Assembly (NCBI GenBank): GCA_050735975.1
Contig: JBOHVS010000387.1
Location: forward strand, 1 to 50,844
Direction of reading: 5' to 3'
Length of the DNA: 50,844 nt
Source of the DNA: DATMBL01 sp050735975
GTDB taxonomy: Bacteria > Desulfobacterota > Binatia > UBA9968
Below, piece by piece: positions 8,768 to 18,082 of this stretch; positions within the stretch are counted from its first letter, which is position 1; each line of letters starts with the position of its first letter. A program made the position numbers and the translations under genes. The notes below the pieces were generated by a model. The model made no database searches. It was given only the letters and a program-made list of their open reading frames with translations, and was not told the DNA's origin.

Positions 8768-10705
8768 TTAATTAACGCGTGCTGCGCGCCGCTTGGTTGC
8801 GGGCAGTGGCGGCTTCTGCGTCGCGAAGCTTTGAGCGCGATAGTGCGCTTCGATTGTCAGGGAATCGTGCACGACTACGGTCGCTTGCGACTCGGTTCCT
8901 AGATTCGGATCGCTCCATCCGGCAAACTCGAATCCCGGCGCCGGAACCGCTGTCAGCCGGAGCCGTGAATTCTCGAAATATTGTCCCGTCCAGGGATAAT
9001 GATCCGGCGTCATGCCATTAATTTGAACAGCGCCCCTATGGGGATCATAGTGCACCGTAACGGTCACGAGCTTTCCGAGCTGAAAATGGTTTTGGAAATG
9101 TTTAAAAACAAGCGCCGGCCGCTCCGAGATGAAACGTCGAATCTGTTCCACGCCCTGGAAAAAGTCTTCCTTCGAGCCCGGCCATTTTTTCCAATCGACG
9201 GCCAGATTAGGCGCCAGATTCCCGATAATCTCGTCCAACCTTGCGTGCAACCGATCCGGCCGCAAATGGCTGTTCATCAGATCGCAGAAACGGGTGATGA
9301 AGCGCTCGCGATAAGAACGGTTCTTTAGAAGGCTCCGCACAATCAACGTTGATGTTAAAAATTCCTCAGCGTCGGATTTGGTCCCGCCGTAGCTCAGGTC
9401 ATGGCGCAGGTCGTGACGCGTGGCCCACGCCAGGGTATCGTGTTTGAGGCCGAGATCATCCCTGAAGCCGAAGGTCGCGTCGGCATCCCATGAGATCCAG
9501 CGCCAGCGTTCGCCTTTGTCGATTTTTCGGAAAGCATATTCGTTGCTATGCGGCCAATCCAGGTTGGCGGCGTAGATGTTAAAAAGCCTATGATCTGTAA
9601 AGTTGTCGATATCGATCATTTGCTGTGCTTGGCGAAATTCCTGATCACGGGTCATGTCGTGCGCGCTGAAAAACCGGATCAGTTCGGTCCAGCGGCTGCC
9701 ATCGTTCAAGATCGGACGAGGGCGGCGGTCCTGTGAGATCAATTCGTACCTCCCCTCGCCGTATCTTCGTTCCAGATAAGCCTCGTCAATCTTTTCATGG
9801 AGGTTGTAAACCCCCCAGGGCTCACCGTTCAAAAGCAGCATGACGGGAGCGGCGCGTGAAACCAGGCCGCTTGCTTCCGCATAAATCGATCGAAACAGCT
9901 CATCGCCCAGCCGGTAGGACACATCCATTGCGCCCGCCCGCAAAACGACGGTACTTTGGGATTTCTTTAATTTGGGAGGATTCAGAATGCCCGCAGCGTC
10001 TTGTCCGCTCAAAGGCCCCGTTGAATAAGTCAACTGAAAAGATTTCTTGGGCGCTTCCCTTGACCAGTTTCCGTGGATCCTCACTTCGGCGGGAAATCGA
10101 AAAGGTCTGGAGTCATTGGTTTCAAAGTATTCTACATGAGCGGCCCGCTCCCATTTTCTCCCGCGCTTTTGCGGATGGGCGTAGATGCCGGAATACTTGT
10201 TCCATAAAGAGACTGGATCCATGACCAACGAAACCACCGGCAGGCTAAACTCGCTACCTATAACGTACGTATACGTCGTTGTGGGGCCCGGAAAAACGCC
10301 CGGTTGGAAGCTGCGGAAGCGCAGGATTGTAGTCCTATCGATAAAAAGCGGTTTATCGTAAGGTAAACTTTGTTTTGTCGGCGTGCTGCCGTCCAGGGTA
10401 TAGTAAATGGGTGCCCGCTCGGGGTTCGCGAGAGTCACGAAAAAAGTCCTATCATAAACCCCGCCTTCGAAGTTGGCTGTCACCTTCGGTGCGACCGGCC
10501 CTTTTAAAACCGGAAACAGTCTCATTTCGCCGGAATTCCCTGCGGTCAAGCGATCCAATTCCTCTACCAATTTTGCGTATTTCGGCTCGGCCATTCCACG
10601 GCTCTGCGCTAGAATGTCATTGCGCAACGGATTCGCTAAAAACGCTGCGGTGGCTCCCCCCAGCGCGATAGCACAAGCGAGAAATTTGGCGATAAAACTC
10701 GCCAT
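8768..10705 (-). CDS. CotH-kinase-family secreted protein
   Basis: A 645-residue protein with an N-terminal hydrophobic stretch (residues about 5-25) acting as signal or anchor. Residues about 95-140 match a chitobiase/hexosaminidase C-terminal-type beta domain (PIYYTLDGSTPT). The CotH domain spans roughly residues 150-520 and carries the conserved NLDWPHSNEYAFR near 380 and WDADATFGF near 407, which hold the catalytic asparagine and aspartates of this atypical kinase family. Residues about 550-630 look like an InlB B-repeat-type domain ending EFAGWSDPN. CotH proteins phosphorylate proteins in spore coats; outside spores their substrates are unknown. It follows the DUF4956 gene by three bases, part of a VTC-DUF4956-CotH module. 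Confidence 0.88.
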   Translation of the reverse strand: MASFIAKFLACAIALGGATAAFLANPLRNDILAQSRGMAEPKYAKLVEELDRLTAGNSGEMRLFPVLKGPVAPKVTANFEGGVYDRTFFVTLANPERAPIYYTLDGSTPTKQSLPYDKPLFIDRTTILRFRSFQPGVFPGPTTTYTYVIGSEFSLPVVSLVMDPVSLWNKYSGIYAHPQKRGRKWERAAHVEYFETNDSRPFRFPAEVRIHGNWSREAPKKSFQLTYSTGPLSGQDAAGILNPPKLKKSQSTVVLRAGAMDVSYRLGDELFRSIYAEASGLVSRAAPVMLLLNGEPWGVYNLHEKIDEAYLERRYGEGRYELISQDRRPRPILNDGSRWTELIRFFSAHDMTRDQEFRQAQQMIDIDNFTDHRLFNIYAANLDWPHSNEYAFRKIDKGERWRWISWDADATFGFRDDLGLKHDTLAWATRHDLRHDLSYGGTKSDAEEFLTSTLIVRSLLKNRSYRERFITRFCDLMNSHLRPDRLHARLDEIIGNLAPNLAVDWKKWPGSKEDFFQGVEQIRRFISERPALVFKHFQNHFQLGKLVTVTVHYDPHRGAVQINGMTPDHYPWTGQYFENSRLRLTAVPAPGFEFAGWSDPNLGTESQATVVVHDSLTIEAHYRAQSFATQKPPLPATKRRAARVN

Positions 10706-10708
10706 GAC

Positions 10709-11410
10709 CTACCCCCAAGCACCGTGCGCGTTAAAAAAGACGTTTAGCTTTTGGATGGGCGCAATTTGGTTTAACGAAGAATGTAAGCCGTCGAGGTCTG
10801 CTTCTTTCAAGCCGCTGAAGCTGAAGTACATGGACGTGAGATTCTCCGAGTAGGAAATGCTCTCGAGTCTCGCGTTGTTCAGCAGCTCTTCCAAGTCCCG
10901 TCGGATCCGCTCCTTGGCAGCGCCCGCCACTTTGCCGTTCAGAGTCAACAGCAGGACGCCGTCTTTCCGCTTCGGGTCGAGGACGCGCGGCAGCCATCGC
11001 TGCAGGAGCAGACCCACCACCGCGACCAGCAGAAGAATAAACAGCAGAACAAATTGGAAAGTCGCGCAGATCACGGCAGAGGAGACAAGCAACATGATAA
11101 ACGCGCATTCCTCCGGCTCCTTGATTGGGGTGCGGAAACGAATGATAGACAGGGCGCCGAGTAGCCCCAATGACAGCGGCAGCGAAAATTGAATCGCGAT
11201 GAAAATCGCCGTGATCGCCGGGCCCAGTAGAGGAAAGGCGCGGTGGACTTGCGCGCCGGTCGCGCGATTTTCATAAAAAATTTGATACAAAGCCGAAATG
11301 CAAAGCGACACCAAAAACGAAACCAGCAATGCGAAGACGAAGCCTACGGCGTCGATTTGGATGCCTGGATCGCGCAATAAGCGGCCTAATTTCCCGACCC
11401 AATCGTTCAT
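10709..11410 (-). CDS. DUF4956 membrane protein
   Basis: About 233 residues. Three or four hydrophobic segments lie in the N-terminal half, followed by a cytoplasmic-type C-terminal domain of about 90 residues. The conserved motif LGLLGALSIIRFRTPIK (about residues 80-96), followed by a PEE, is the hallmark of the DUF4956 family. The start at 11410 (MNDWVG) overlaps the upstream stop by four bases; a longer frame exists but would run into the VTC gene. DUF4956 genes commonly sit beside VTC-domain genes, and the pair is thought to be a membrane-linked polyphosphate-type module, though no function is proven. Confidence 0.85.
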   Translation of the reverse strand: MNDWVGKLGRLLRDPGIQIDAVGFVFALLVSFLVSLCISALYQIFYENRATGAQVHRAFPLLGPAITAIFIAIQFSLPLSLGLLGALSIIRFRTPIKEPEECAFIMLLVSSAVICATFQFVLLFILLLVAVVGLLLQRWLPRVLDPKRKDGVLLLTLNGKVAGAAKERIRRDLEELLNNARLESISYSENLTSMYFSFSGLKEADLDGLHSSLNQIAPIQKLNVFFNAHGAWG

Positions 11411-12156
11411 GCCGGCTCCCTCCAGTCCAGAGGCTCGATCAAGCGCTCGACGCAACGGACGTATTTGGAGAACTTACTTCGGGTCAAATGGTGGCCCATT
11501 GGAAGCAGGAAATCGGGCAAGGTTTCGAGACTGCCTTTGACTTCCACGACGCCTGAAGCCAGTTCGAGGGGCGTCGTGGCGGAAATATACGCCGGATTAG
11601 CGCGCGGGCAGCCGATACCCGTATCCAATGAAATGCGGCAACCGCTCTGAGGATCGACGAAGCGGTAGCGATCGTATTGCACAACCAGAAGCGGCACGAG
11701 AATGCCCCTCACGAAATAGTTCAATTCCGGCAGCAACGCCGGCACCTCCAGAATCGACTCATTCGAGAAAAGATCTCCCCCGAGGCAATTCGGATAAAGC
11801 GCTACTCCTTTGCGCTGCTTATTTCGCAGAGTGCCATACTTACGCTTCACTTCGAGATAACAATTGACGCTCTGTTGGTCGGGGCCGAAAACTGCTTCGT
11901 ACCAGCGAAGTCGAACTTTCGTTTTCAAGTAATCGCCATCGCTCGCTTCGCGATAAAGATCGAGAGACGGGGTGTCGTAGTAGAGGCTGATTATCGGACT
12001 ACGATAGAACTCAGGATCCCGCACTACATGAAACTCGATCCAGTCGAGAAGCAGGTTTTCCTTGCCCGCAGAGAACATGAACTTTTGTTCAATGCATCCT
12101 TCATCGACCGTCTCGTCGAATGTCGGGACCGTTGCAACGCGCCACTCCATGGACAT
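11407..12156 (-). CDS. VTC-domain protein (polyphosphate polymerase-like)
   Basis: A 249-residue protein of the VTC/CYTH-like tunnel fold. Visible family features are EQKFMFSAG near residue 23, the ISLYYDTPSLDLYRE segment, KTKVRLRWYE, and CYLEVKRKYGTLRNKQR, whose alternating charged residues would line a phosphate tunnel; an Arg/Lys-rich stretch is expected in the active site. In yeast the VTC domain makes polyphosphate from ATP. In bacteria such proteins neighbour DUF4956 and CotH genes, as here. No transmembrane segment is seen, so membrane attachment would come from the DUF4956 partner. Start taken at 12156; a second ATG lies six bases on. Confidence 0.85.
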   Translation of the reverse strand: MSMEWRVATVPTFDETVDEGCIEQKFMFSAGKENLLLDWIEFHVVRDPEFYRSPIISLYYDTPSLDLYREASDGDYLKTKVRLRWYEAVFGPDQQSVNCYLEVKRKYGTLRNKQRKGVALYPNCLGGDLFSNESILEVPALLPELNYFVRGILVPLLVVQYDRYRFVDPQSGCRISLDTGIGCPRANPAYISATTPLELASGVVEVKGSLETLPDFLLPMGHHLTRSKFSKYVRCVERLIEPLDWREPA

Positions 12157-12251
12157 CGATCCTAAGCTCTCTAGCCCGCATTATTCACGGATGACGGAGA
12201 CGCAGCGACACTGTGTTCCTGCCATCGCGGGCGAGTCCCTTCCGGCCGCGG

Positions 12252-13514
12252 TCAATAGAGCTCTGCCTTGGCCCGGCCCGCTGGAATAGCCAACTTGAGT
12301 CCTTCGTATATCCTCTCCAATTGTTCGTTCAGCTTGCGAATGTCGTAATGGGTCTCCACTTGTTTTCGTCCAGCGGCGCCCATGGCGGCCCGTGTATTGG
12401 GATGCTCGACGAGGTAAGCGAGTTTTTCGGCCAATGCGCGCGCGTCGCGCTCGGGGACGAGATACCCGGACTCGCCGTCGCGCACCGCTTCGGAGATGCC
12501 GCTGTGGCGCGTGCTCACGACGGGTCGTCCGTACGCTGCCGCCTCCATCAACACAACCGGGATTCCCTCTTCATCTCCATCATCGCTTGTGACACTCGGC
12601 GCCAACAGAATGTCCGATTCTTGTAACAACCCGCGGATTTCTTCCCGGCTCTTCCAACCCAGTAGCTTGACTTGCTCTGCAACTCCGAGATCACGGATGA
12701 GCCCCTGCAATTTGTCCTTCAGGCGGCCGTCTCCGATAATCCGGTACTCGATCTGCGGCCATCGACGAACCAGCTGAGAGACGGCCTGGATACCGTAGCC
12801 GATTCCTTTTTTTTCCACCAAGCGGCCGATGGTGACTATTTTTATCGCCCCATTCGGCCGAAGCGAACGTTCCGCGCAGGCGTACCGTTGCAGCTCGATG
12901 CCCATCCGGTGCACCAAAATCTTCTGTCTCGGACAGCCCAGCTCGATCAATTTCGATTGCCAACACGCGCTGATCGGAAGAAAAAGATCGCCGCATTGAA
13001 ACAGTCGGCGGTACACCGACGCCCCATGTCGGCGGAGGTATAACGACAAGTCCCAACCGTGAAAGGCGGTTACGATCGGCCCTCGCACAATGTCCAACTC
13101 GCGTAGCAGCACCGCCAACCTGCCATTCGGGCCGAAGTGACACTGAATCACGTCGTAGTTCCGGCGGCTGCCGTTCATCAACTGCGATTTCCTCCACAAC
13201 ATCGGCGACAAGGCCAGACGTGGAGCCGTAAACAGCAACCCCGGGCGCTTGCGCAACAGGTTGCCAATGCGCCGGCGGTTTTGAATTAGGCAAACCGCCT
13301 TCTGAACCGGACCATCACGCGCGTCAGTGGAGTGATACAACGTCCGGCCGAGCAGCCCATACTTCGCAACCTCGCCATGAACGACATCCCCGTCACCGGG
13401 TGCCGTCGCATAGATGTCGATCTCATGGCCGCGATCGATCAAACCGGTGACTTGGTTCAGAACGAAAGTTTCCGATATAGCCGGAAACTGCCCGACGAGA
13501 AAAGCTATTCTCAT
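12252..13514 (-). CDS. GT4-family glycosyltransferase (WcaL/AmsK-like)
   Basis: A 420-residue GT-B enzyme. The N-terminus MRIAFLVGQFPAISETFVLNQ is characteristic of the WcaL/AmsK/colanic-acid branch. The donor site includes IGRLVEKKGIGYGIQA around residues 225-240 and EEGIPVVLMEAAAYGRPVV around 315-333, with the conserved E-x7-E. It probably adds one sugar of the exopolysaccharide repeat. It lies 38 bases after the GT2 gene and 95 bases before the VTC gene, where the operon changes from sugar transfer to the CotH module. That 95-base gap holds nothing I recognise. Confidence 0.9.
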   Translation of the reverse strand: MRIAFLVGQFPAISETFVLNQVTGLIDRGHEIDIYATAPGDGDVVHGEVAKYGLLGRTLYHSTDARDGPVQKAVCLIQNRRRIGNLLRKRPGLLFTAPRLALSPMLWRKSQLMNGSRRNYDVIQCHFGPNGRLAVLLRELDIVRGPIVTAFHGWDLSLYLRRHGASVYRRLFQCGDLFLPISACWQSKLIELGCPRQKILVHRMGIELQRYACAERSLRPNGAIKIVTIGRLVEKKGIGYGIQAVSQLVRRWPQIEYRIIGDGRLKDKLQGLIRDLGVAEQVKLLGWKSREEIRGLLQESDILLAPSVTSDDGDEEGIPVVLMEAAAYGRPVVSTRHSGISEAVRDGESGYLVPERDARALAEKLAYLVEHPNTRAAMGAAGRKQVETHYDIRKLNEQLERIYEGLKLAIPAGRAKAELY

Positions 13515-13552
13515 GAATAAACGCCAGGAAGGATCCTAGAGTCCGGACGAGT

Positions 13553-14542
13553 TCAGAAGCGCCTGAGGCCGCCGCAAACGGGGCCCTCTCCCGGCCGGAG
13601 AGTATGTGTCAACTTCTGTTTCGCGCGGCGGGTCAGCCTTTGGAGAGCGTCAAAGCCTAAAAGCCGGCCCAAAGGGAAATTGTTGTAAGAAAACAGTTTC
13701 AGAACGTGTCGATATGCACTCGCCCGGTCGCGGCGCGAGCGGATAGCTGCTGCGCGATCGAAGCTCAACCGGGCAAAAAAGCGCATGCCTTCCCGTCGGA
13801 GCACAGCTCTTTTTGATGGCGGCGTCAATTCGCACATCAAATCCAGCAGACACAGAAAATCCTCGCTCCAACAAGTGACTTTATTCGCAAACGTCAACTC
13901 TCCGGAATGTTTGCGGAAGCTCGCCTTGACCTCCTCCACATCGACTCTGCCGTGGCGACTGGCGAGCAAGGCTATGGCAACTCCGTCTTGCACCATATGA
14001 TTCCTGGAGCGAAATCCTCCGATCTCGCGCAGAGCTTTAGTCCGGAACAACGTGCTTACCATGTACCAAGCGGTGTTGCCCGCGAACCAGGCGCGAAAAA
14101 ACTCATCAAGCGGCAATCCATTCACCTGATTCCTTGCCTCCCATACGGTGACCCCCTCGTCGTCGATAACGCGCGTTCCCGTGCGAATCACTCCGGCGCC
14201 GCGCTGCTCTTGCGCCGCCTTCACGCAGCTCTCGACGAAATCGCAATCGATGAGATCATCGTCATGGAGCAGTAAAAAGTAATTGCCCCGGGCCTGTTGA
14301 AGACAGCAGCGCCAGTTGTCGTAGGGCCCGATGTTATTCTCCTGGCGAAAATATCGGATGCGCCGGTCGCGGTGGCCCAGGACCAAGTCAGTGGTATGAT
14401 CGCTCGAGGCATTGTCTGATACGATGACTTCGATCTCCGGGTACGTCTGCGCTAGAGCGCTGTCGAGGGTCAGTGGAAGGTAACGAGCGGCACGGTTGTA
14501 GGTCGGAATGGCAATACTGACCAAAGGATGAGGGTTTCGCAT
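13553..14542 (-). CDS. GT2-family glycosyltransferase
   Basis: About 329 residues. IPTYNRAARYLPLTLDSAL, VSDNASSDHT and LLHDDDLID give the GT-A signature (the last is the D-x-D motif). The C-terminal part is rich in basic and aromatic residues and may contact the membrane or acceptor. I place the start at the ATG at 14542; a GTG nine bases upstream is equally possible, and neither has a strong ribosome binding site. It lies just after the acyltransferase gene in the operon. Specificity is unknown. Confidence 0.87.
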   Translation of the reverse strand: MRNPHPLVSIAIPTYNRAARYLPLTLDSALAQTYPEIEVIVSDNASSDHTTDLVLGHRDRRIRYFRQENNIGPYDNWRCCLQQARGNYFLLLHDDDLIDCDFVESCVKAAQEQRGAGVIRTGTRVIDDEGVTVWEARNQVNGLPLDEFFRAWFAGNTAWYMVSTLFRTKALREIGGFRSRNHMVQDGVAIALLASRHGRVDVEEVKASFRKHSGELTFANKVTCWSEDFLCLLDLMCELTPPSKRAVLRREGMRFFARLSFDRAAAIRSRRDRASAYRHVLKLFSYNNFPLGRLLGFDALQRLTRRAKQKLTHTLRPGEGPVCGGLRRF

Positions 14543-14570
14543 CTTCTGCACCTAACCACACCCGCGAGAA

Positions 14571-15269
14571 CTAGGTTAAATTCGCAACCGCGTCTGGCAA
14601 GACATTGCAAGACCGCCACTGGCGGGTTCTCTCATCCCACCTTTTGATGATCCGCGCCGGTGTTCCAACGGCAATGCAACGGTCTGGAATGCTTCTGGTG
14701 ACCACGCTATTGGCTCCGATCACGGACATCTCCCCGATCGTCGCTCCAGGTAAGATCACCACGTTCTGTCCAATCCAACAGCCCCTTTTCACCGTGACGG
14801 GCGCGATCCGCTTCAACGGTTGATATTTGTAAGGCTCGTCGGGAGTATCGTAGCCGTGCAAATTATCGAGAATCGTGACATTCGATGCCAACAAAACGTC
14901 ATCATCGATGTCCACTTGTTCCACCGAGCCGATAGTGAGATTGCCGGAAGAGTTCACCCGGTGACCTATTCGAATCCCCGGCGAAAATGTCTGAACGTCG
15001 TATTTCTTCTCCGGATGCATGAGAGAAGATGGAGGATTCCTCTTGACTGCAGTGATAAGGCACCCTGGCCCCAGCCATACATGATCCCCGAAAGAAATAA
15101 ATTCCGGATTGACGATTCTACGCGGCAATTCGATGATCAAATCCTTCGGGTTGTTGGCGAATTTAGGCAGGGTTCTTCGTGCCACTTCGGGCTGCATCTG
15201 GAGCAGCCAAATGCCGAGTTCGGTCACAATTTTGCGAAATGCCCGGCGGGGCAAGTCATTCATGAACAT
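14571..15269 (-). CDS. Hexapeptide-repeat acyltransferase (LbetaH, WbbJ-like)
   Basis: About 232 residues. The C-terminal half carries left-handed beta-helix hexapeptides such as IGQNVVILPGATIGEMSVIGANSVV, preceded by SSGNLTIGSVEQVDIDDD. The histidine in DNLHGYDTPDEPY is in the usual place of the catalytic base. The protein should transfer an acetyl or other acyl group from CoA to a sugar of the exopolysaccharide. The frame opens at a GTG at 15293, but I prefer the ATG at 15269, which has an AAGG site eight bases before it; the GTG sits next to a hairpin without any such site. Confidence 0.82.
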   Translation of the reverse strand: MFMNDLPRRAFRKIVTELGIWLLQMQPEVARRTLPKFANNPKDLIIELPRRIVNPEFISFGDHVWLGPGCLITAVKRNPPSSLMHPEKKYDVQTFSPGIRIGHRVNSSGNLTIGSVEQVDIDDDVLLASNVTILDNLHGYDTPDEPYKYQPLKRIAPVTVKRGCWIGQNVVILPGATIGEMSVIGANSVVTRSIPDRCIAVGTPARIIKRWDERTRQWRSCNVLPDAVANLT

Positions 15270-15303
15270 TCTTATCGCCTTCGTTTCCTTCACGTTTTAA
15301 GTT

Positions 15304-15355
15304 GAGGCTTAGATTGAGACCTCCCCTCCTCGACCTTAGCCTTAACCTGGGCCTC
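15304..15355. repeat. Long imperfect hairpin of the AGGTTN repeat family
   Basis: Bases 15304-15318 pair with 15341-15355. Fourteen of fifteen positions pair if G-U is allowed in a plus-strand RNA, with a 22-base C-rich loop. The right arm is built of CTTAGC CTTAAC CTGGGC hexamers. It lies between the autokinase stop and the acyltransferase start. Minus-strand RNA, the transcribed one here, would have several A-C mismatches. Confidence 0.65.
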
Positions 15356-15376
15356 GCCAGGATTCCTGATGGCGGT

Positions 15377-18082
15377 CTATATCGATTGCAGCGCGCGTAT
15401 CTCTTTCGACATGTCGCGTAGAAACCGCGCTTTCACCGGATTGTCCAAAATTTCCTGGCTGACAAGTTGAGCCAGTTCCCAAACTCGCGACATCGGGAAA
15501 GTTTCCATAGATTCTCGGAGAACCGCGACCTGATCGGGTACGATAGTGCAAGCCGTGGGTCCCAAAGCCTCGCCGAGCCTGAGCACCATACGCTCGAAGA
15601 ATTGGCGGGGCACGAGCAGCTTGTCGTCGTGTGGGGTTGGGTTGCTCCCATTTTCTTCAAACCAGGCAGCGTTTTCCGCCCAAGATCCTTCAACAGCACC
15701 ATTGCTAGCTTCGTGGTGGCCGTTGAACGGGCTCGATTCGTTCTGCACCGACGCATAGTACGATGGATAGTAGGAACGGTAATCGGCGTAGTCCGGATCC
15801 CTGATGTCAATACCATTTAAAATGACTCCCAACAGTGGCGCTCCCAAGTTCTCCAGCCGTTCAACCGCGCGCCGGGCCGTGGGGATCGTTGTCTTTTGAC
15901 CGTGAAAAACAAGCAGCACGCCGTCACACGCTGCCGAGAGAACGGCGGCATCGCTCACGGCAATAGTCGGGGGGGAGTCAATCAGGATAAAATCGAACGA
16001 GGTGCGCAACTCGCGCAGCACGTCCCGCATCTTTTGCGACATCAACAGATCGGCCGGATTAGGGGGGAGCGTTCCGCGAGGCAGCAAGTAGAAATTACGA
16101 ACCGCCGTTTCCTGTATGCCTTTCTCGAGGCTGAGATGGCCCGTGAGGATATTGGCAAGGCCGCTCTGGTTCGGCACATTGACCAGCTTGTGGCAGCGGC
16201 CTTTCCGCAAATCGGCGTCAATGATCAAGACCTTGGGTCCGCCGTGGGCCAAGGCGATGCCCAAGTTCAAGGTTGTCACGGTCTTTCCTTCATCGGGACA
16301 GGGGCTGGTCAACAGAATTGCCTTGGGAGGCTGCTCGGCTTGAGAAAGCAAAAGCGCCGTGCGAATGGTTCGATACGATTCTGCGATTAAGGAGAGATGA
16401 TCGCGCTCCACGACAAGCTCTTTGGACAGCAATTGGGTCGATTTTTTCGCGGGCTCCAGGCGATTGTTCGCGTTGCTTTGTGAGATCGCGGGATGATATC
16501 TTTCGTGCAACGACCTTAGGTGAGGAACCACTCCTAAGGTCGTGAGGGAAACAGCGCCCCAAACCGCTTGGGGCGTGTTCACGGTGGAGTCCATGTACTC
16601 AAGAAAGAATGCGAACCCTACGGCCAATACAAGCCCAAGAAGAGACGAGAAGAGCAAGGCGCGCATGCCATTGGGCGAGGAAGGAACTTGCGGCAATTCA
16701 GATCGCTGCATGACCTGAATATTCGAAGCCGCAATATCGTTGGACACGTTGGTTTCGTTGAGGCGTTTCAGCACATTTTCATAAAGCCCGCGGTTCACCA
16801 CGACTTCTTCATTAAGGATCGCGTAATCGACCCCGACTTCTTTGAGGTTCAGCGCAGTTTCTTGCTGTCTCTTCGCCTCTGCCTCTAACGCCTCTTCTCT
16901 GGCCCGCGCGCCGGCATAGCTCGATTCGATTCCATGGACAATGTTGCTGATTTCTGTGTTTAAACTTCTCCCGGCCTGGTTGATCTGTTGATTGAGCTCC
17001 CGAATGCGCGGATGTTCCGGCGTAAAGATGCTCAAAAGCCGGCTTTTTTCAGCTTCCAAAGTCGCGCGGCTTGCTTTGAGTTGCTGGATGAGAGAGCTGT
17101 TAAGAACCTGAGCTAGATACTGGGTATTCTTGTTTCGGGTCATTCGGTACAGAGCCTCTGATTCGATCCGTGCGCCCCGGGCTTGCGTGAGCTGCTTGTT
17201 CAGATCCACCAGCCGATCGACGACGATATTCTCTCCCTTTTCCAACGAGACCACGCCGTGCTGTTGACGGAAACGATTCAGGTTGTCTTCAGCCCGCAAG
17301 ACGTTTTCTCTGAGCTCGGCGAGCTTTTTTCCGAGAAAATCTTTCGCTTCTCTGGTCAGATTAAACCGATTTTCCAAAATCATCCGGATAAACGAGGCGG
17401 CGTGCTCATTCGCCAAATCCTGCGACAACTTTGGATCGGGCGTGTTGAAGATGATGTCGACCAGCCGCGTGTTACGGACAGGTTCGACTTTGAGATGGCT
17501 CAGATAACGGCCGACAAGACCCGGTGAAACTCCAAGCTCGTAAGCCGTTGGTTTCGCGGCTCCGGTTGGTTCTTTCCCGCCCACGATCGCGTTTTTTAAG
17601 GAGTCGAACCCATCCAAGACCCAGTTGAACAAAGAATCGAAAATACCCGAGCTTCCTTGATCACCCGTAAACGAGGGATTGGATTCAAGGCCCAACTCCT
17701 TAATTACCCGCGCCGCGAGCGGCCCGCTCTGGAGCAAAGCAAATTGGGTCTGATAATAGTCGTAGGGACCATCCGATTCGTGTTGGGATGCACTCATTCC
17801 CGGCACGCCGGTGACGGTCGGGTTTTGGGGCTCGATTTTTATTGTCGATCGTGCCGTATAGAGGGTCGGCGAAAAAACATTGTTTAGCATTCCAATGGCT
17901 ACTACGCCGACGAAAATAGGCACCATATACCGAATGCGCTTGAGGAGAATCTTCCAGTAATCGCGCAGATGGGTCTCCTCCCCTTGTTCGGCATAATAGA
18001 AACCGGCATCCTCGCCCGGCACCGCCTGGAGTAAGGCTCTAGATGAAGGAAGATTCGGCTGCTGGCGTGCGGCGTGGTTCAT
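15377..18082 (-). CDS. Polysaccharide co-polymerase / tyrosine autokinase (Wzc-like) with C-terminal extension
   Basis: A 901-residue inner-membrane protein. Wzz chain-length domain: first membrane segment about residues 52-70, long coiled-coil periplasmic region (about 200-430), second membrane segment near 475-495. BY-kinase domain: Walker A in SPCPDEGKT near 590-600, Walker A' LIIDADLRKG, Walker B FILIDSPPT. A tyrosine cluster DYADYRSYYPSYY lies near 765-780. It controls export and chain length with the Wza protein. Unusually, the Tyr cluster is not terminal: about 120 more residues follow, an acidic linker and then a compact domain with PRQFFERMVLRLGEALGP. I do not recognise that domain's function. 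The start overlaps the upstream stop by four bases (ATGA). Confidence 0.92.
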   Translation of the reverse strand: MNHAARQQPNLPSSRALLQAVPGEDAGFYYAEQGEETHLRDYWKILLKRIRYMVPIFVGVVAIGMLNNVFSPTLYTARSTIKIEPQNPTVTGVPGMSASQHESDGPYDYYQTQFALLQSGPLAARVIKELGLESNPSFTGDQGSSGIFDSLFNWVLDGFDSLKNAIVGGKEPTGAAKPTAYELGVSPGLVGRYLSHLKVEPVRNTRLVDIIFNTPDPKLSQDLANEHAASFIRMILENRFNLTREAKDFLGKKLAELRENVLRAEDNLNRFRQQHGVVSLEKGENIVVDRLVDLNKQLTQARGARIESEALYRMTRNKNTQYLAQVLNSSLIQQLKASRATLEAEKSRLLSIFTPEHPRIRELNQQINQAGRSLNTEISNIVHGIESSYAGARAREEALEAEAKRQQETALNLKEVGVDYAILNEEVVVNRGLYENVLKRLNETNVSNDIAASNIQVMQRSELPQVPSSPNGMRALLFSSLLGLVLAVGFAFFLEYMDSTVNTPQAVWGAVSLTTLGVVPHLRSLHERYHPAISQSNANNRLEPAKKSTQLLSKELVVERDHLSLIAESYRTIRTALLLSQAEQPPKAILLTSPCPDEGKTVTTLNLGIALAHGGPKVLIIDADLRKGRCHKLVNVPNQSGLANILTGHLSLEKGIQETAVRNFYLLPRGTLPPNPADLLMSQKMRDVLRELRTSFDFILIDSPPTIAVSDAAVLSAACDGVLLVFHGQKTTIPTARRAVERLENLGAPLLGVILNGIDIRDPDYADYRSYYPSYYASVQNESSPFNGHHEASNGAVEGSWAENAAWFEENGSNPTPHDDKLLVPRQFFERMVLRLGEALGPTACTIVPDQVAVLRESMETFPMSRVWELAQLVSQEILDNPVKARFLRDMSKEIRALQSI

